Shown: positions 23,072 through 33,700, numbered from the stretch's first letter. The stretch: DNA of 64,000 bases from Adiantum capillus-veneris (GCA_014529385.2 CM043958.1:148773293-148837292); one strand, 5' to 3'. Numbers and translations are program-made. Notes: generated from the sequence alone by a model not told the origin.

Positions 23072-23987
23072 CACCCCCCCCTTGCTTGAAGTACAAGATA
23101 TGGATTAGCATGTTGGTGCCCTTAGCCCCCGTCTTATATGGGATTCTATAAAGTGCCTTGTTAGGGTTTCAAATTCATGTATTGCACTAGGCTTAAGCAT
23201 TTAGAACTAATCCAATTCTCATGCTGCTAAAGTGAGACCAAATGATCCTTGCACCATTTCACGTGCGTACTCACTCTTCTAGCATAAACCACCTATTGGA
23301 AGGAGGCCACATGATCATGAGGATCCCCCATAAGTTGGTTCATGTTCTAAAGCAAGTGTAACCCTCCTTACCAAGCCCTAAATGTCTCAATGACGAAAAA
23401 GAATTGCAGGATAAGAGGTAAATGAGGGTTAAAAAAAGTTTTTCTTAAGCAAAGAACTAGTATTTAGTATATGCTTACTCCATGGGCAAGCTCTTAGAAT
23501 AGCTAGAATATAGAGAAGAAGAAGAAGAATTTTCATGCAATCACTTGCTTGAATTTGCATCCATAGCCAAGTTCTTGTGCAAGGAAACCCACTCTTGAGC
23601 TCCCATGTGAGAGGGAGTGTGAAAACACTTACTTAGCCACCTTGAGCTCTTGGGAATGAGAGAAAATGAGAGGGAGAGTGGGGGAGGAGTTCGTTCGTGT
23701 ATGCACGCTATGCCCCTTGCAAGTTTGAGAGTCTTAGCATCATACCCTACTTGAGTGCTCAATTTTGATTACGTTCATGCTTGCTTTCCTTATATTTTTA
23801 GCCTGCATTAATCCCTACATACCTTTCTCTCCTAGCCACTCGATCCATGGAGTGACATTGGAGTCTCAATATCCACCCACATATCCAAAGTCTTTCCGCA
23901 TCAAGAGTCATTGATCAGCTCAACATAGAGCTTGAGACATGTTTCATTTGGTCCCATATAGATCATATTTGACCTTTGGGGATGATT

Positions 23988-23992
<5 letters not shown>
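23072..23992. other. decayed repeat DNA
   Basis: The interior side of the putative antisense element. No protein domain is recognisable. The stretch near 23545-23620 (CTTGCTTGAATTTGCATCC then CATAGCCAAG) resembles 15830-15860 and the reverse complement of about 30110-30155, so it is a dispersed repeat, probably LTR-derived. Confidence 0.4.
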
Positions 23993-24020
<28 letters not shown>

Positions 24021-24021
24021 C
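23993..24021. repeat. (TC)n microsatellite
   Basis: About 14 uninterrupted TC units. Confidence 0.9.
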
Positions 24022-25180
24022 TTGCAGTGACACCATTGTTGGAGGTGGCGAGAGTCTCACTTGTAGCATATAGAAGGAGTTGATCATACGCGCATGGCAT
24101 CCCGATTCTACGAGAAATTCAGTGTAACCACACTTATACAAATTCCCAAAACCTTAAAAAATAAAAGCTGAGATTGTGTTGTCGGTACTTCCAAGTGCCT
24201 ATGCGCGTCAGTCGAACTGTTACTAATTATAGAGGTACTTGTGACTGTGCAGAGCATATTTGATGCGTACTGCTCTACAGTGTTGATATATTGTCGCGGC
24301 CGTCAACATCAGCATCAGTGTCTGGTCGACTACTCTTCACATTGCAATTATACGTTGGCGCTGCAGCCCGCTCGATCTTAATTTCTAATTATCCTGCTAA
24401 TCCTGATATTCATATTGTTTAAGTTTCTTGGCAGATAGCGATCGAGCTCAGCCTGGTCTTGTGTATGATTACACTCCTCTCAAGAGTCAAGACTCAGCCT
24501 GCGAGAATACTTGCAATGGAACCCACGCAACTGGTGTTGTTGGTACTTCTAGTCATCAGATCGCAGCTGCAAACTCGAGTTAAATATAGTTCTGTTTGCC
24601 AAACCGGCGGGACATTCGCACTCCGTACGCCAGCTCTCGGTCGGCATTTGCCTCCTCAATCCTGACTCCTCTCAACTTCTCAAGGCTCAAATTCTCAATG
24701 CGCGCAGATTCGCAGCTCAACTTTCAATGCTCATTCTCCAAACACTAGGACACTCTGACGCTTATCATCACGTCGGTTACATCAATGAATTACATAGAGG
24801 GAGGCGTGCCGGTCTTCATCATTACTGTTTGTATCTGGGCGCTGCCCTCTCATGCCCACTTCCATTCGCGGCATTTGAGCAACAGGCTTTTCTCCTCAAT
24901 CTTTATAATGTTGAAACTGCAGACTTCCCTTCCGTTCATCCTCTTTGCGCCTCGGAAAAGGATATACTGTTGTGCTCATTGCGCCTCGAAAGTCGGAAGG
25001 AATGTCCCTTCACCCCCAAAGGTACCCGCCCAGGAGCTTTTTGGCCAAGAAGGCATGGGCATTGGGCACTGCTCGGAGGTGAGCAGAGCAGCTCCTCAAA
25101 GAGGTTATAAGCTGCCAGTCAATAAGAAAACTGGAAGTGACATAGAAGCTAGGGCATTTGTGGGTTTATCCTCTTGATTA
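24022..25180 (+). other. non-repetitive-looking stretch, possible host exon remnant
   Basis: Base use differs from the neighbours: higher GC, few long A or T runs. After TTTCTTGGCAG (24424-24434, acceptor-like) a frame of about 50 codons runs to a stop near 24582. It contains YDYTPLKSQDS and CENTCNGTHATGVVGTS, which weakly recalls the region around the catalytic His of subtilisin-like proteases (H-G-T-H-x-A-G), but with Asn where His is needed. Two overlapping plus frames follow (24727-25110 and 24785-25177) without recognisable domains. I do not call a gene. Confidence 0.2.
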
Positions 25181-25257
25181 TTTGACACCCACTTGCCAGG
25201 TAAGATCAATGGCCTCTATTAATTGGGGGTGATGGGATTGGTTTTGCGCCATTCGAT

Positions 25258-25742
25258 GCTAGATTCATCTCCCAATGATTACCCTCCTCACTAACTCACA
25301 CGTAAATGGGCAGGAAGGGATCAATGGCCCACGTCCATCTCGAGGATTGGGTCCGATCTGAGCCGTTCGATGCGCTTTTTGTAAATTCAGGAAAATAAGT
25401 AAACTCGGGTGCAACAAAACTTGTAAATTCGGGCTGCCCCCTCACCCCCCACCCCTCCTCCCTCGGATTCAAACTTGGAGCGTCACCTTTGCAAGCCTAT
25501 CACCTTAACCACCTCACATGCACGTGCTTGTTGAAAGTATAGGGAGAAGGGTCTCTTCTATGATGAACCCGCCTTTGTGTAAATTCAGGCCAATTTAGTA
25601 AACTCGGGAAAATTGATAAATTCGGGGGGCGCCGCAAGATCGACGGCCCATGATGACCATGCTCCGAGAAATAGGCATGGGCCATGGATCCTTTCCTGCC
25701 CATGCCTGTGTGAGCTAGTGCTGAGAAATGATTACTATGTGA
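25258..25742. repeat. inverted repeat, arms of about 110 bp
   Basis: The sequence near 25258-25375 is the approximate reverse complement of 25628-25742. Matching blocks include CCTGCCCATGCCTGTGTGAG on the right against CTCACACGTAAATGGGCAGG on the left, and TGGGCCATGGATCC against GGATCAATGGCCCA. Between the arms lie TAAATTCGGG / TAAACTCGGG motifs and the SINE-like head at 25463-25515. Two copies of one short dispersed repeat in opposite orientation would explain this. Confidence 0.6.
25463..25515 (-). repeat. tRNA-derived SINE head (antisense)
   Basis: The minus strand reads GTGGTTAAGGTGATAGGC (box A-like, about 25513-25496) followed, at tRNA-like spacing, by AAGTTTGAATCCGAGG (box B-like, about 25477-25462). 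These resemble the internal RNA polymerase III promoter of a Ser/Leu-type tRNA. The flanks do not form an acceptor stem, so it is a SINE head and not a tRNA gene. Confidence 0.5.
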
Positions 25743-25979
25743 TCCCAATTAAAGTGAACACCGACCCAAGTATACTCATTGTGAACACCAAGTGACTGCC
25801 ATGTGATCCCCATGTGAATTCCAATTGGGATGTGATCACCTTGTGAACCCATGGATGGGCCAATGTGATCACTCTCTCATCCCATTCATCCCAAAGTGAT
25901 CGCCTTGTGAACACCATGCGATCTCCACTCCATCACTTTTGCTATATCATTGCAAGTTCTTACCATCATTTCAACTGAT

Positions 25980-26048
25980 GTGTGATAGCTTAATGGTAGA
26001 ATCATAGCCTACCAAAATGGGAGGTGGTGGGTTCAAGTCGCAAGGGCA
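25980..26048 (+). repeat. tRNA-derived SINE head (sense)
   Basis: Box A-like TAGCTTAATGGTAGA (about 25988) and box B-like GGTTCAAGTC (about 26031) have tRNA spacing and match polymerase III promoter consensus sequences well. The segment resembles a Gly-type tRNA, but the outer stem is not formed. Downstream AT-rich sequence would be the SINE body. No poly-A tail or target duplication was identified. Confidence 0.5.
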
Positions 26049-26383
26049 AACTCGTCGAATTATTTTTATTCTTGAGAATAAACGGGCGGTCCACATCATT
26101 CAAAGTTAACACGTAAAAAATTGGGCATCAAATAGTCCCGAGAGTAAGTCCATTGATTGGAATGGATCAAAATGAGGTCAAATAAAAAAGAAGCAGAGCT
26201 AGAGACCATTGAATGGTCCATGCTTCCAAGAATCACTATCTATTTGTTTTCAAGCAGCCAGAGATGGCTTTCTTGGGATCAACTTTCTTAGGAGATGGCT
26301 CTACTCCTTTGTTTTTATGTAGGTGGTTCAAGATCTGAACCCTACATTCCCTAAGAAAGTTAAGTCACCTGACCAGTTTTTCT
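26049..26383. other. unassigned
   Basis: AT-rich DNA after the SINE head. No other feature is visible. A GGAGATGGCT repeat near 26262 and 26291 is short. Confidence 0.4.
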
Positions 26384-26925
26384 TTGTTAGCCACACTATT
26401 GGACTTGGAAGAGTTAGATGGGTCTGAAATTGGTGAGTCCATTCCTCCCACTCGCATGGTGGAGAGTGATGAGCCCAAGTTGGAAGCCAACATGTCCACA
26501 TTCAAGGAACAAATCTATAAAATGGATAGGGGAGCTCTACTAGATCTCAACAAGGAGAATATTCCCACTCACCCCCTCCAAAGAGCAATGGTACCTTTCA
26601 ACCCCGATGGATGTTCTCAAAGATAGTAAGAGATCGCATGACAATGTCTTGCAACCCCTCCCACCCCTATGAGACATAAGGAAAACAAGGATAAAAGATT
26701 TTTTAAATGAAGATGGTTTCATGGAATATCAAGAAGCTCACTTACCCTCTCAAAGCCAAGAAAGTAGCCACCTAGCTTCAGCTCAATAGAGTTGAGTTCA
26801 TAGCTCTCTAAGGAATCAAACGACCTGGTCAAGACCTAGATGGAAAATTCTAAGTCATATCCAAACCATCTATGGGTCAACTACAACCACTCTCGAGGTA
26901 CTTGTGGTATTGCCTTAGGTACCAG

Positions 26926-26927
<2 letters not shown>
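26384..26927 (+). pseudogene. LINE fragment: end of ORF1-like frame and start of endonuclease ORF
   Basis: An 80-residue plus frame (26384-26626) rich in Glu, Pro and Asn is followed by MKMVSWNIKKLTYPLKAKK (from 26710). This matches the typical opening of a plant LINE ORF2, whose endonuclease nicks target DNA (M-K-x-x-S-W-N-x-R-G-L). Further on there are stops and RVEFIAL then GIKRPGQDL in the expected order, and the fragment stops at the G run at 26928. RT is absent. The match is short, so confidence is moderate. Confidence 0.5.

Positions 26928-26956
<29 letters not shown>
26928..26956 (+). repeat. 29-base G homopolymer at a junction
   Basis: This run joins the LINE fragment to an antisense gypsy C terminus. 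It is the second G run of nearly equal length in the window and lies exactly at a junction, which is unusual. Confidence 0.85.
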
Positions 26957-26958
<2 letters not shown>

Positions 26959-27445
26959 TTTTCATCCTCGAAAACAAATGATTGGAATATTTCTTCTTAA
27001 GGACACTAATGTTTTCCCAAGTGGCATCTTATTTAGGTCTATCTTTCCACTTAACCAATACTTGTTGATGTACTGCATGATGATGAATATGTAAATCATA
27101 ATAGGGAATAATGTGCTTAGGTTCATGCGACTGGGTGTGAGGCTCGATGAAATCTACTAGAACCTATTGATTAACTACATTTTTGTCCCTATGCAAGTGT
27201 TTACGTAAATGACTCACATGAAAACGGGATAACTACATAAGTAATTAAAAAAGACTTGTATGACATATCTCCGACTCGCTTAAGTATATCGAATGGGCCA
27301 CAATATGCAGGAGAAAACTTAGATGTAGGACCAGTTTTTAGACTTTTTGGATGTTTTGAAACACGTAATAATACCTCTTCACCTTCGATGAAAGTGACTT
27401 ACCGACATTTCTCATCAATATATTTCTTGTATCTCTCATGTGCTT

Positions 27446-27447
<2 letters not shown>
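26957..27447 (-). pseudogene. gypsy integrase end and chromodomain fragment
   Basis: The minus strand reads RYKKYIDEKCR, then VLLRVSKHPKSLKTGPTSKF, then YCGPFDILKRVGDMSYK, and finally DATWENISVLKKKY with LFSRMKM. The same order and wording occur in the complete element at 34071-40147 (39500-39990), so this is a fragment of the same chromodomain gypsy family. It is bounded by a G run on one side and a (TC)n run on the other. Confidence 0.8.

Positions 27448-27499
<52 letters not shown>
27448..27499. repeat. (TC)n microsatellite interrupting gypsy
   Basis: About 26 TC units replace the integrase sequence that should continue upstream on the minus strand. Confidence 0.9.
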
Positions 27500-27505
<6 letters not shown>

Positions 27506-27715
27506 TACAAATAGTTTTGCAATAACATTTACAATTACAGTTTGATATAATACAACATCTTTTCAAGAATACAAATAGGGGGAGATGAGAGGACAAAATG
27601 TAGTTCTGAGATTACAAAAAAAATGATACAACACATTGGCTTCTTGAAAAAATAGATTGTGGAAGTGAGGGGGCGACTTAAGCCAATGACTATGCCAGCT
27701 TGTCCAATATGTCAT

Positions 27716-28211
27716 CTATTTGTAACCCAAAAAATCTGTTTGTGACAAGGGAGTGTTGTATGATGTGCCCTTCAGGTTGTATTTTAAAGGATCATCTTGC
27801 CAATCTGGAATAACTTTGTAAATGTGCATCCATGAAACTCCCAAGATGATTTCTTCATTTAGATCCGTGTCTACCATGATGTGGACAGTGGTTACCATCA
27901 ACTTGGATTGAGACATTGGCTTGTCCCAAACTAACCATTGTTCCCTTGTTAGCTGCCCTGAGCTGAATCTTTGTTGATTCTATTATGGAGCTTTATAGTT
28001 TGAGGTATGTAGAATACTGCATGGCATTAATGCGTGCTCCAGTATCTACAAGTGCTCTTTCGATTTTCCCATTGGCAAGTTCGACATTGATATGTATGTC
28101 CATATGTCCAAGCCAACACTGCTTGATTTGGATTGCTTCATAGGAGGAGATAATGTTTATATTTGTCAAATGTAAGCGATATTCTATCACTCTTTGCACT
28201 TTAGAATTCAC
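27716..28211 (-). pseudogene. retropepsin-like protease fragment
   Basis: The minus strand shows VELANGKIERALVDTGARIN (28100-28040), a retropepsin active site with D-T-G-A intact, then MQYSTYLKL. After a frameshift comes NEEIILGVSWMHIYKVIPDW (about 27865-27805), matching the second-lobe I-L-G-x-x-W motif. It lies downstream of integrase on the same strand, the reverse of the gag-protease-RT-integrase order. It is therefore either from a separate truncated element or from a rearranged one. Confidence 0.65.
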
Positions 28212-29435
28212 AACCCTGCTTCTTTCTTTGCTTGGTCTTGAATGGATTTAGCTTTTTTCTTCCTTTCCTTTGCTTCATGAATCTTATCTAACATGTCAAC
28301 GGTGAGAGGTATGTGGTATTTCAACCATTGATTGAGTTAGGTATCTCCTCTCCCTCTAATGTTGCAAGTTGTATAACACCGCTATGTGATATGTCATTGA
28401 TCAGAAATGGGCCATTACCTCGCTTTTTCAATTTCTTGAAGTGTTGCTTCAAGTCATAGACTAACACAAAGTCTCCCTTTTGAAACTCCTTGTTGATCAT
28501 GTGTTGGTCATGAAATTCTTTCATTTGTTATTTTTGCACATAGATTGCTACAACAGCTTCTAGGGACAATTCGTTGAGCTTTGTTAGTTATTCAAGTCTA
28601 CTAGAAAATCCGTGTCCAGCCCATCCTACGTCCTTTGAGACTTGTAATGCAAGAGGCAATAATTATAAGGGCAGTATGGCATCGATCCCAAACACCAAAT
28701 TGAATGGTGTTGTACCCAGTGTTGCTTTGCATGCTACCCTATACGCCCATAGAGTTGAGTGTCGTTTTTGTTCCCAATTGGTTCTTGATTCATTTACAAT
28801 TTTGGTGAGCACGGTTCATAGAATTTTTTGTGTGCTCTTAGCTTGCCCATTTTCTTGAGGGTGATGGTGCTAACTTTGAATGAATCACCATAAATTTTTG
28901 CAATAGATAGTCGGACATATCATTTATGAAGTGAGTCCCTTGATCACTCAGTATCTCTATCAAAAGACATACCGAGTGATAATGTTCTTGTATGAGAATT
29001 GCACTCTCATTTTGGCATCATTCTTTTGTGTCGCTTTGAACTCAACCCAATTGGTCAAATAATTTGTGGCTACTATGATGTATTGAGCATGTGTTTGATA
29101 GCCCGATGGCATGGTAGGTCCAACAAAGTCTATCCCCAATTTGTTAAAATCCCTTGAAGCCATCATTGGTCTTAATGGAATTTCATCGCGTCGCATAGGT
29201 ATTTTTGTACGTTGTCAATTTTCACATCGTTTTGCATATTGCTCCGTATCCATGTACAAAGTTGGCCACCAGATCCCTGCAAGAAATATGTCTTTTGCAA
29301 TCTTGTGTGCTGAAAAGTGACCTCCTACTAGTCCGACATGTGCTTGCTCCAAAATCGATAAGTACTCGTATTTCGTGGCACAAATTCGCAAATTGTTATC
29401 AATCCCTCTTAAGTAAAGGTGATTTTTAATGATTA

Positions 29436-29437
<2 letters not shown>
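28212..29437 (-). pseudogene. gypsy integrase (non-chromodomain type), broken
   Basis: In minus-strand order: HVGLVGGHFSAHKIAKDIF then AGIWWPTLYMD (29340-29250), the H2C2 zinc-binding domain. The core begins KLGIDFVGPTMPSGYQTH with NYLTNWVEFKATQKNDAK (29140-29010), first Asp intact. HPQENGQAKSTQKIL (about 28865) carries the third catalytic Glu. LWAYRVACKATLGTTPFNLV lies near 28750. The end is MKEFHDQHMINKEFQKGD with GPFLINDISHSGVIQLATLE (28524-28360). The wording differs from the 34-40 kb element, so this is another lineage, of Tat/Athila style. Confidence 0.8.

Positions 29438-29487
<50 letters not shown>
29438..29487. repeat. (TC)n microsatellite
   Basis: About 24 TC units lie between integrase and the possible RNase H remnant on the minus strand. 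Confidence 0.9.
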
Positions 29488-29488
<1 letters not shown>

Positions 29489-30041
29489 GATTGAACGTAG
29501 TCTGAATATGCTCATATTTGCTAGCAAGACTTCTTTTTTAGGTGATCCAGAATATATATTTTCCCATATGGGTGCTTCTGTTATTTTGAACAGGTATCAA
29601 TGAAAAAGTGGGAATTGGTAAATTTTTGCACTTTGTGTCAAAACTTGTTGGAATTTGTATTTATATGTTCTTCTTTCAAAGATTTATCCAATGATATATA
29701 ACATGATAAATGATTTCTTTTGGGACTTTGATAAATAACATTGCAAACATTTCTCAAAGGTACTATCAAGGCCAACCAATTTTGTGCCACCAAGCCCTAC
29801 TTTGAGCCTTTTATTTTTTACAAAGTTTGTCTTAGTTTAGTCGGTCCTAAATTAGAGGTAGTCTGTAGCCGAATTCAACTTCATAAACCCTCCAAGGTTT
29901 ATGCAAAGGTCTTGTACCCAAGCGGATTAAATTAAAGGATAAGTTTATGGTTTTTATGCATGAGCATTAAACGAAGGACTCTTTGGATTTCTTTCTCCCT
30001 TGTTCCTCATTCACAACTCTCAAGTTCCAAGAGTGGCAACT

Positions 30042-30080
<39 letters not shown>

Positions 30081-30329
30081 GGGAGCTTTACATATAGACT
30101 ATGTGCTCAAGAGCTAGGCTATGGATGAAAATCCAAGCAAGTAAAAGCTTCACGTCTTCTTCTTCATCATCATCATCTTTGAAGATTGCATGGTGTGCTT
30201 AGGGTGATAGGGAGAAGAAGAGAAAATACAAAGTGTTGGTGGAGCTCCTAGTGAGGGTTGGGATAACCTCTTACTACTTCTTATTGTTCTATATGATCCA
30301 ACGTATAGATAAGGTTAGTACGGTCAATG
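29488..30329. other. mostly unassigned; possible RNase H trace
   Basis: The minus strand near 29580-29490 (PIWENIYSGSPKKEVLL) weakly resembles the start of a gypsy RNase H domain and is in the right place, but it is too short to call. The rest has no coding. A (TC)n run lies at 30046-30079. Confidence 0.35.
30046..30079. repeat. (TC)n microsatellite
   Basis: About 17 TC units. Confidence 0.9.
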
Positions 30330-31030
30330 TGATGGATGCTCAGACAATTGACCTAAGCCAGAACAATGAAACACATAGCAAGATGTGGATCTTTGAATAT
30401 CCATGCAGCCCAAAAAATCCACATCCGTGTAACCCACAATCAATGGATCACTATTCTCAAAGTGTAAGCACTTGTTTGTTGTATCTTTCAGATATCTCAA
30501 GATGTGCTCCATTGCTTCCCAATGATTTCTTCCAGAATTTACTATGAATCTACTAACCACTCGCACCTGGACCACCTTTTCTTTCTTAGCATATGATTTG
30601 AGAGCATCATTATTTCTAAGTTTTTCATATGCCTACATTGGGGTGGGTACTCAATGTAGCCTTCCCATCTTGTATATTAAAACATTGCAAGACCTTGTGG
30701 ATATACATATCCTATGACAACTCTAGTATCCCATGTTTTCTATCCCTCTGTTATGCATACCAAGAAAATGACATGCATCTCCCAAATCCTTCATAGAAAA
30801 TTGTGTGCTAAGTGACTTTGTCAAGATGTCAATCTCATCTTTAAACTTTTCGGCAATGAGCATATCATTGACATAAGGTATCAAGATAATAAATGAACCT
30901 TCATTCAACTTCTCGACCTACAATCACTGATCTTCTTGGCTCCTATCATACCCCTGGGATTGCATGTACTTATCAAACTTCATGTACCATTGCCTCAATC
31001 CTTGTTTTAGGCCATACATAGTGGAGCATG
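30330..31030 (-). pseudogene. antisense copia RT and RNase H remnant
   Basis: Minus-strand order: LYGLKQGLRQWYMKFDKYM (about 31020-30965), then IPYVNDMLIAEKFKDEIDIL (30885-30830), where the catalytic Y-V-D-D reads Y-V-N-D through a G-to-A change, then FSMKDLGDACHFLGM. RNase H follows with VSRFIVNSGRNHWEAMEHIL (about 30565) and VGYTDVDFLGCMDIQRSTS (30440-30380). The domain ends abruptly near 30330. The Asp-to-Asn change would abolish polymerase activity. Confidence 0.83.
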
Positions 31031-31118
31031 CTTGTGCCCATGTGTGGTGATTAGGGAGTAGGATTATTGAGAGTGCTAAAGCAATAATAATTAATAGACC
31101 TAGGTGTACAATTGTTCA

Positions 31119-31128
31119 TCTGATACCA
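31119..31128 (-). other. primer-binding site (tRNA-Met type)
   Basis: The minus strand reads TGGTATCAGA two bases after the LTR end CCAACA. It belongs to the antisense copia remnant at 30330-31030. gag and integrase are missing between them, so most of the element's 5' interior was deleted. Confidence 0.7.
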
Positions 31129-31130
31129 CA

Positions 31131-31700
31131 TGTTGGGAGTGGCATTATGGAAAAATATAAGCGAGCCATTCATTGTGTGATTAATATGTTATTAACAATA
31201 GAGATTAGAGAGAGAAGGTGACACTATCACAAGTAGAAAATCATGATATTAAACTATTATGCAATGATGGATACAAAGAAGGCTAGAATGATGAGGTAGT
31301 GAGTGGATAATGTGAGGATACAAAGTGTGTAGCATCTTAATCAATGATGTCAAATGTGTAGGATTTTAATGTGGAGGGGGTCCTCACTGGTGTGGTGTGG
31401 ATGTGTCACACACTACAACGGTAGCACGGCCCATGGAACCCACCTTAGGGATGAAAACCAAGTGACAAGAGTGAAATTCACCTTAAACAAAAGAAACCTT
31501 GGTGACTCTAGAACTAGTAAAGTGCTAGATAGGTCCCACTACCTAGCAACTGGTTTGGAGGAGTGAGCCTACTAGTAGACTTTCAAAAATGGGTCAGAAA
31601 TTACGATTCTACTTTTGAAAACTGCTAAAAGCTCAAAGGATTTTTTATTTTTATACTCAATTTGAGGGATTTAGAATGAACTTAGAGGAAAATGCTTTGA
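31131..31700 (-). repeat. 5' LTR of the antisense copia element (outer end undefined)
   Basis: It starts in plus coordinates with TGTTGGGAGTGG, so on the element strand it ends CCACTCCCAACA. The outer end is not identified because no 3' LTR is seen. The plus frame at 31354-31566 within it has no recognisable content. Confidence 0.5.
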
Positions 31701-33140
31701 CTTGGTTTTAAACTATTGTAGATAGTGGGAATTATCCCTATAGGCACTTGTACATAGTTGAGTTTAGCATTTATCGATAGTAACTATGGCTGATAATTGT
31801 AACAATGCACAACCAGTTAGAACCAATACAAGCATTTATAAATAGGGCCCAGTATGTTCATTTTAGGATTGTCAACTTGCTATTCTCATTGCAATCAAGC
31901 TTTATTGTAACCCAATAATCATTGTAGTTGTACTTATAATCTAATAACTAAACACATCAATCTCAGTATCTTGAGTCTACATGTGACTTTGTACTTTCAA
32001 TTCAATTCATTATCATATTTTCTTATGTTCATGTGAAGTCTAAATCTATTATTCTATTCTATCTAATGTGACATCTAGCTTTGAATCTCCAACCTAGAAT
32101 ATCCGTCAGAAGTGACCAGCTCATTTCATTTTTGCAATCAAGGTGGTGATCTTAAGTTGTTGATAAGGACCTATCTCCTAGCTGGAATTTGAAGTTAATT
32201 GAATATGTGCAATGATTCCTAGATGATCAACAAGAGAAAGAAGACTATTAGTAGATGGACCGAAAGGGCACCCTCCTAGTCGACCACCTCTTCAGAGAGT
32301 TGTACTCCTTTTTTTTTTAATGGGAAAGATTTGTAAATAAGAGAAACTATGATTAGTGAGAGCTGAATGATTATTGAGACATACTTTTGTAAAATCTGAG
32401 TTGTGATTCTTGATTCTGTGTTTTGAGCCCTATGAGCCAGCAACTAGCTAAACGAACCCTAGGTATAAAGCTAAATTTTTTGAGTTTGAACACACCTTTT
32501 GTATTTTTATCTAAAGTTTTGGAGCCTTTGAGCGTACAACTGAGAGCGGCTACTCTCAAGAAACTTGTAATCAATTTATCTCAAGCTCTGGTAATCCAAA
32601 TTTGTTTCAAAGTGCTCTTTAAGTTAAGTATAATCATTCTCAATTTTTTGTGTCGTTAACGACAACTTGTAATTTACAAGCTCAATTTTCTGTTTTGAGT
32701 GTATAAATGGTATTTTTTTAACCTTTCAACCATAAGAGAGTGTTCCTAGACCATAGAGCGGCCTTTCTGGATAGTTTCGTTGTACTTTTTAGGACCTTAA
32801 TCATTATGGATTGTGATTTTGGTGCTTGCTGAATTGTGACAGACTTGGTAGGATAGTGTCCCCAGACCTCCTCCCAAAGTTTCATAGCATTTTGACTTCG
32901 TTTGAATGCCAAAATGGCATGATGATCGAGAGCGGTGAGACATGACATAGACAGATTACCTGAGTAGAGAGTGATAGATTGGCTAGTGCTATAGATATCT
33001 TTGTTCCATAGGTTCACTTATTGAGGTTGACACCCTCGAAGAGTCACCATGCCCCATTTAAGCTGCTTCCATCAGTATTGACACTATGTTAGTGCCAAAC
33101 ACCTATGTTGCATATGTCTAATCACAATGACCTGCTAACA
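31701..33140 (+). repeat. probable 5' LTR region of a tRNA-Asp-primed element
   Basis: The right end CTGCTAACA directly precedes a tRNA-Asp-like primer site (33141). A canonical TATAAATA box (31837-31844) followed by GGGCCC and a pyrimidine-rich stretch fits an LTR promoter. The left end is unknown and the region is longer than the 921-bp LTR of the related element at 42980, so other sequence may be included. Frames inside (32423-32659, 32718-33017) have no recognisable motif. Confidence 0.4.
31837..31844 (+). promoter_or_regulatory. TATA box in the presumed LTR
   Basis: TATAAATA lies in an AT-rich upstream context, with transcription probably starting about 30 bases downstream. It is placed in the presumed LTR of the 33-43 kb element. 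Confidence 0.5.
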
Positions 33141-33159
33141 TTGGCACCGTTGCTTGTGA
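33141..33159 (+). other. degenerate primer-binding site (tRNA-Asp type)
   Basis: TTGGCACCGTTGCTTGTGA differs in only a few positions from the well-preserved site TTGGCGCCGTTGCCGGGGA at 43902-43920. It indicates that the region 33141-42979 is the interior of an older element of the same group. Confidence 0.6.
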
Positions 33160-33680
33160 AAGTGATCCTTAGGTGGTGAATGACCTAGTCATATCCATAG
33201 CTTCTTGTCTTTAGATTTTGATATCCGTTCTATTTACACACTACCTAGAAAGCAACTAGACATGGGGCTTAGTGCTTGGTAGAGGCTAGAAGTCGGGGTT
33301 GCTACATCTACTCTTGAGAGGCATAGGGAGTTGTGAGTTAGATACAAAAGGCATTTCATTCTGCATTTTTCTTGATGCTTTGGAAGTATTGTTCCATCAT
33401 CCAATTCACTTTCATATTTGCACTGTTTATTTGTGTTTTATTCCTAGATTCATTTCAACACTTTGGAGTAGGTACAACCCTTACCATGAAATTGGCTTGA
33501 AAAGTTCAAGGAAAAACTTTATAAAAAAACCATATTTTGGTAAGTTAGACCAAAACTTTGAAAATTGGGAAAATTGTGGTCAGAGCTTGAAAGCTGATTA
33601 GAACCCAAAAATTTGCAAAAAAGGGGATAACCAAACCCAAGAGAAGCAATATGAAAAGTTTCATATAGTTTGGTGAAGGA

Positions 33681-33700
33681 ACATGGATTGCGATCCATGT
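33681..33700. repeat. palindromic motif copy 1
   Basis: ACATGGATTGCGATCCATGT is nearly self-complementary and is followed by ACCTTT. It is one of four copies. Confidence 0.8.

Noticed and set aside
24727-25177. Two overlapping frames of about 130 residues as coding genes
   Set aside because: They overlap in different frames, have no recognisable domain and run into a dispersed repeat. Only a possible exon remnant upstream is mentioned.
25980-26048. A functional tRNA gene
   Set aside because: Box A and box B match well, but the 5' and 3' ends do not form an acceptor stem and the anticodon arm is poor. A SINE head explains it better.
32718-33017. 99-residue minus-strand frame in the presumed LTR region
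   Set aside because: No motif shared with any retroelement protein, and located just before a primer site where an LTR is expected.
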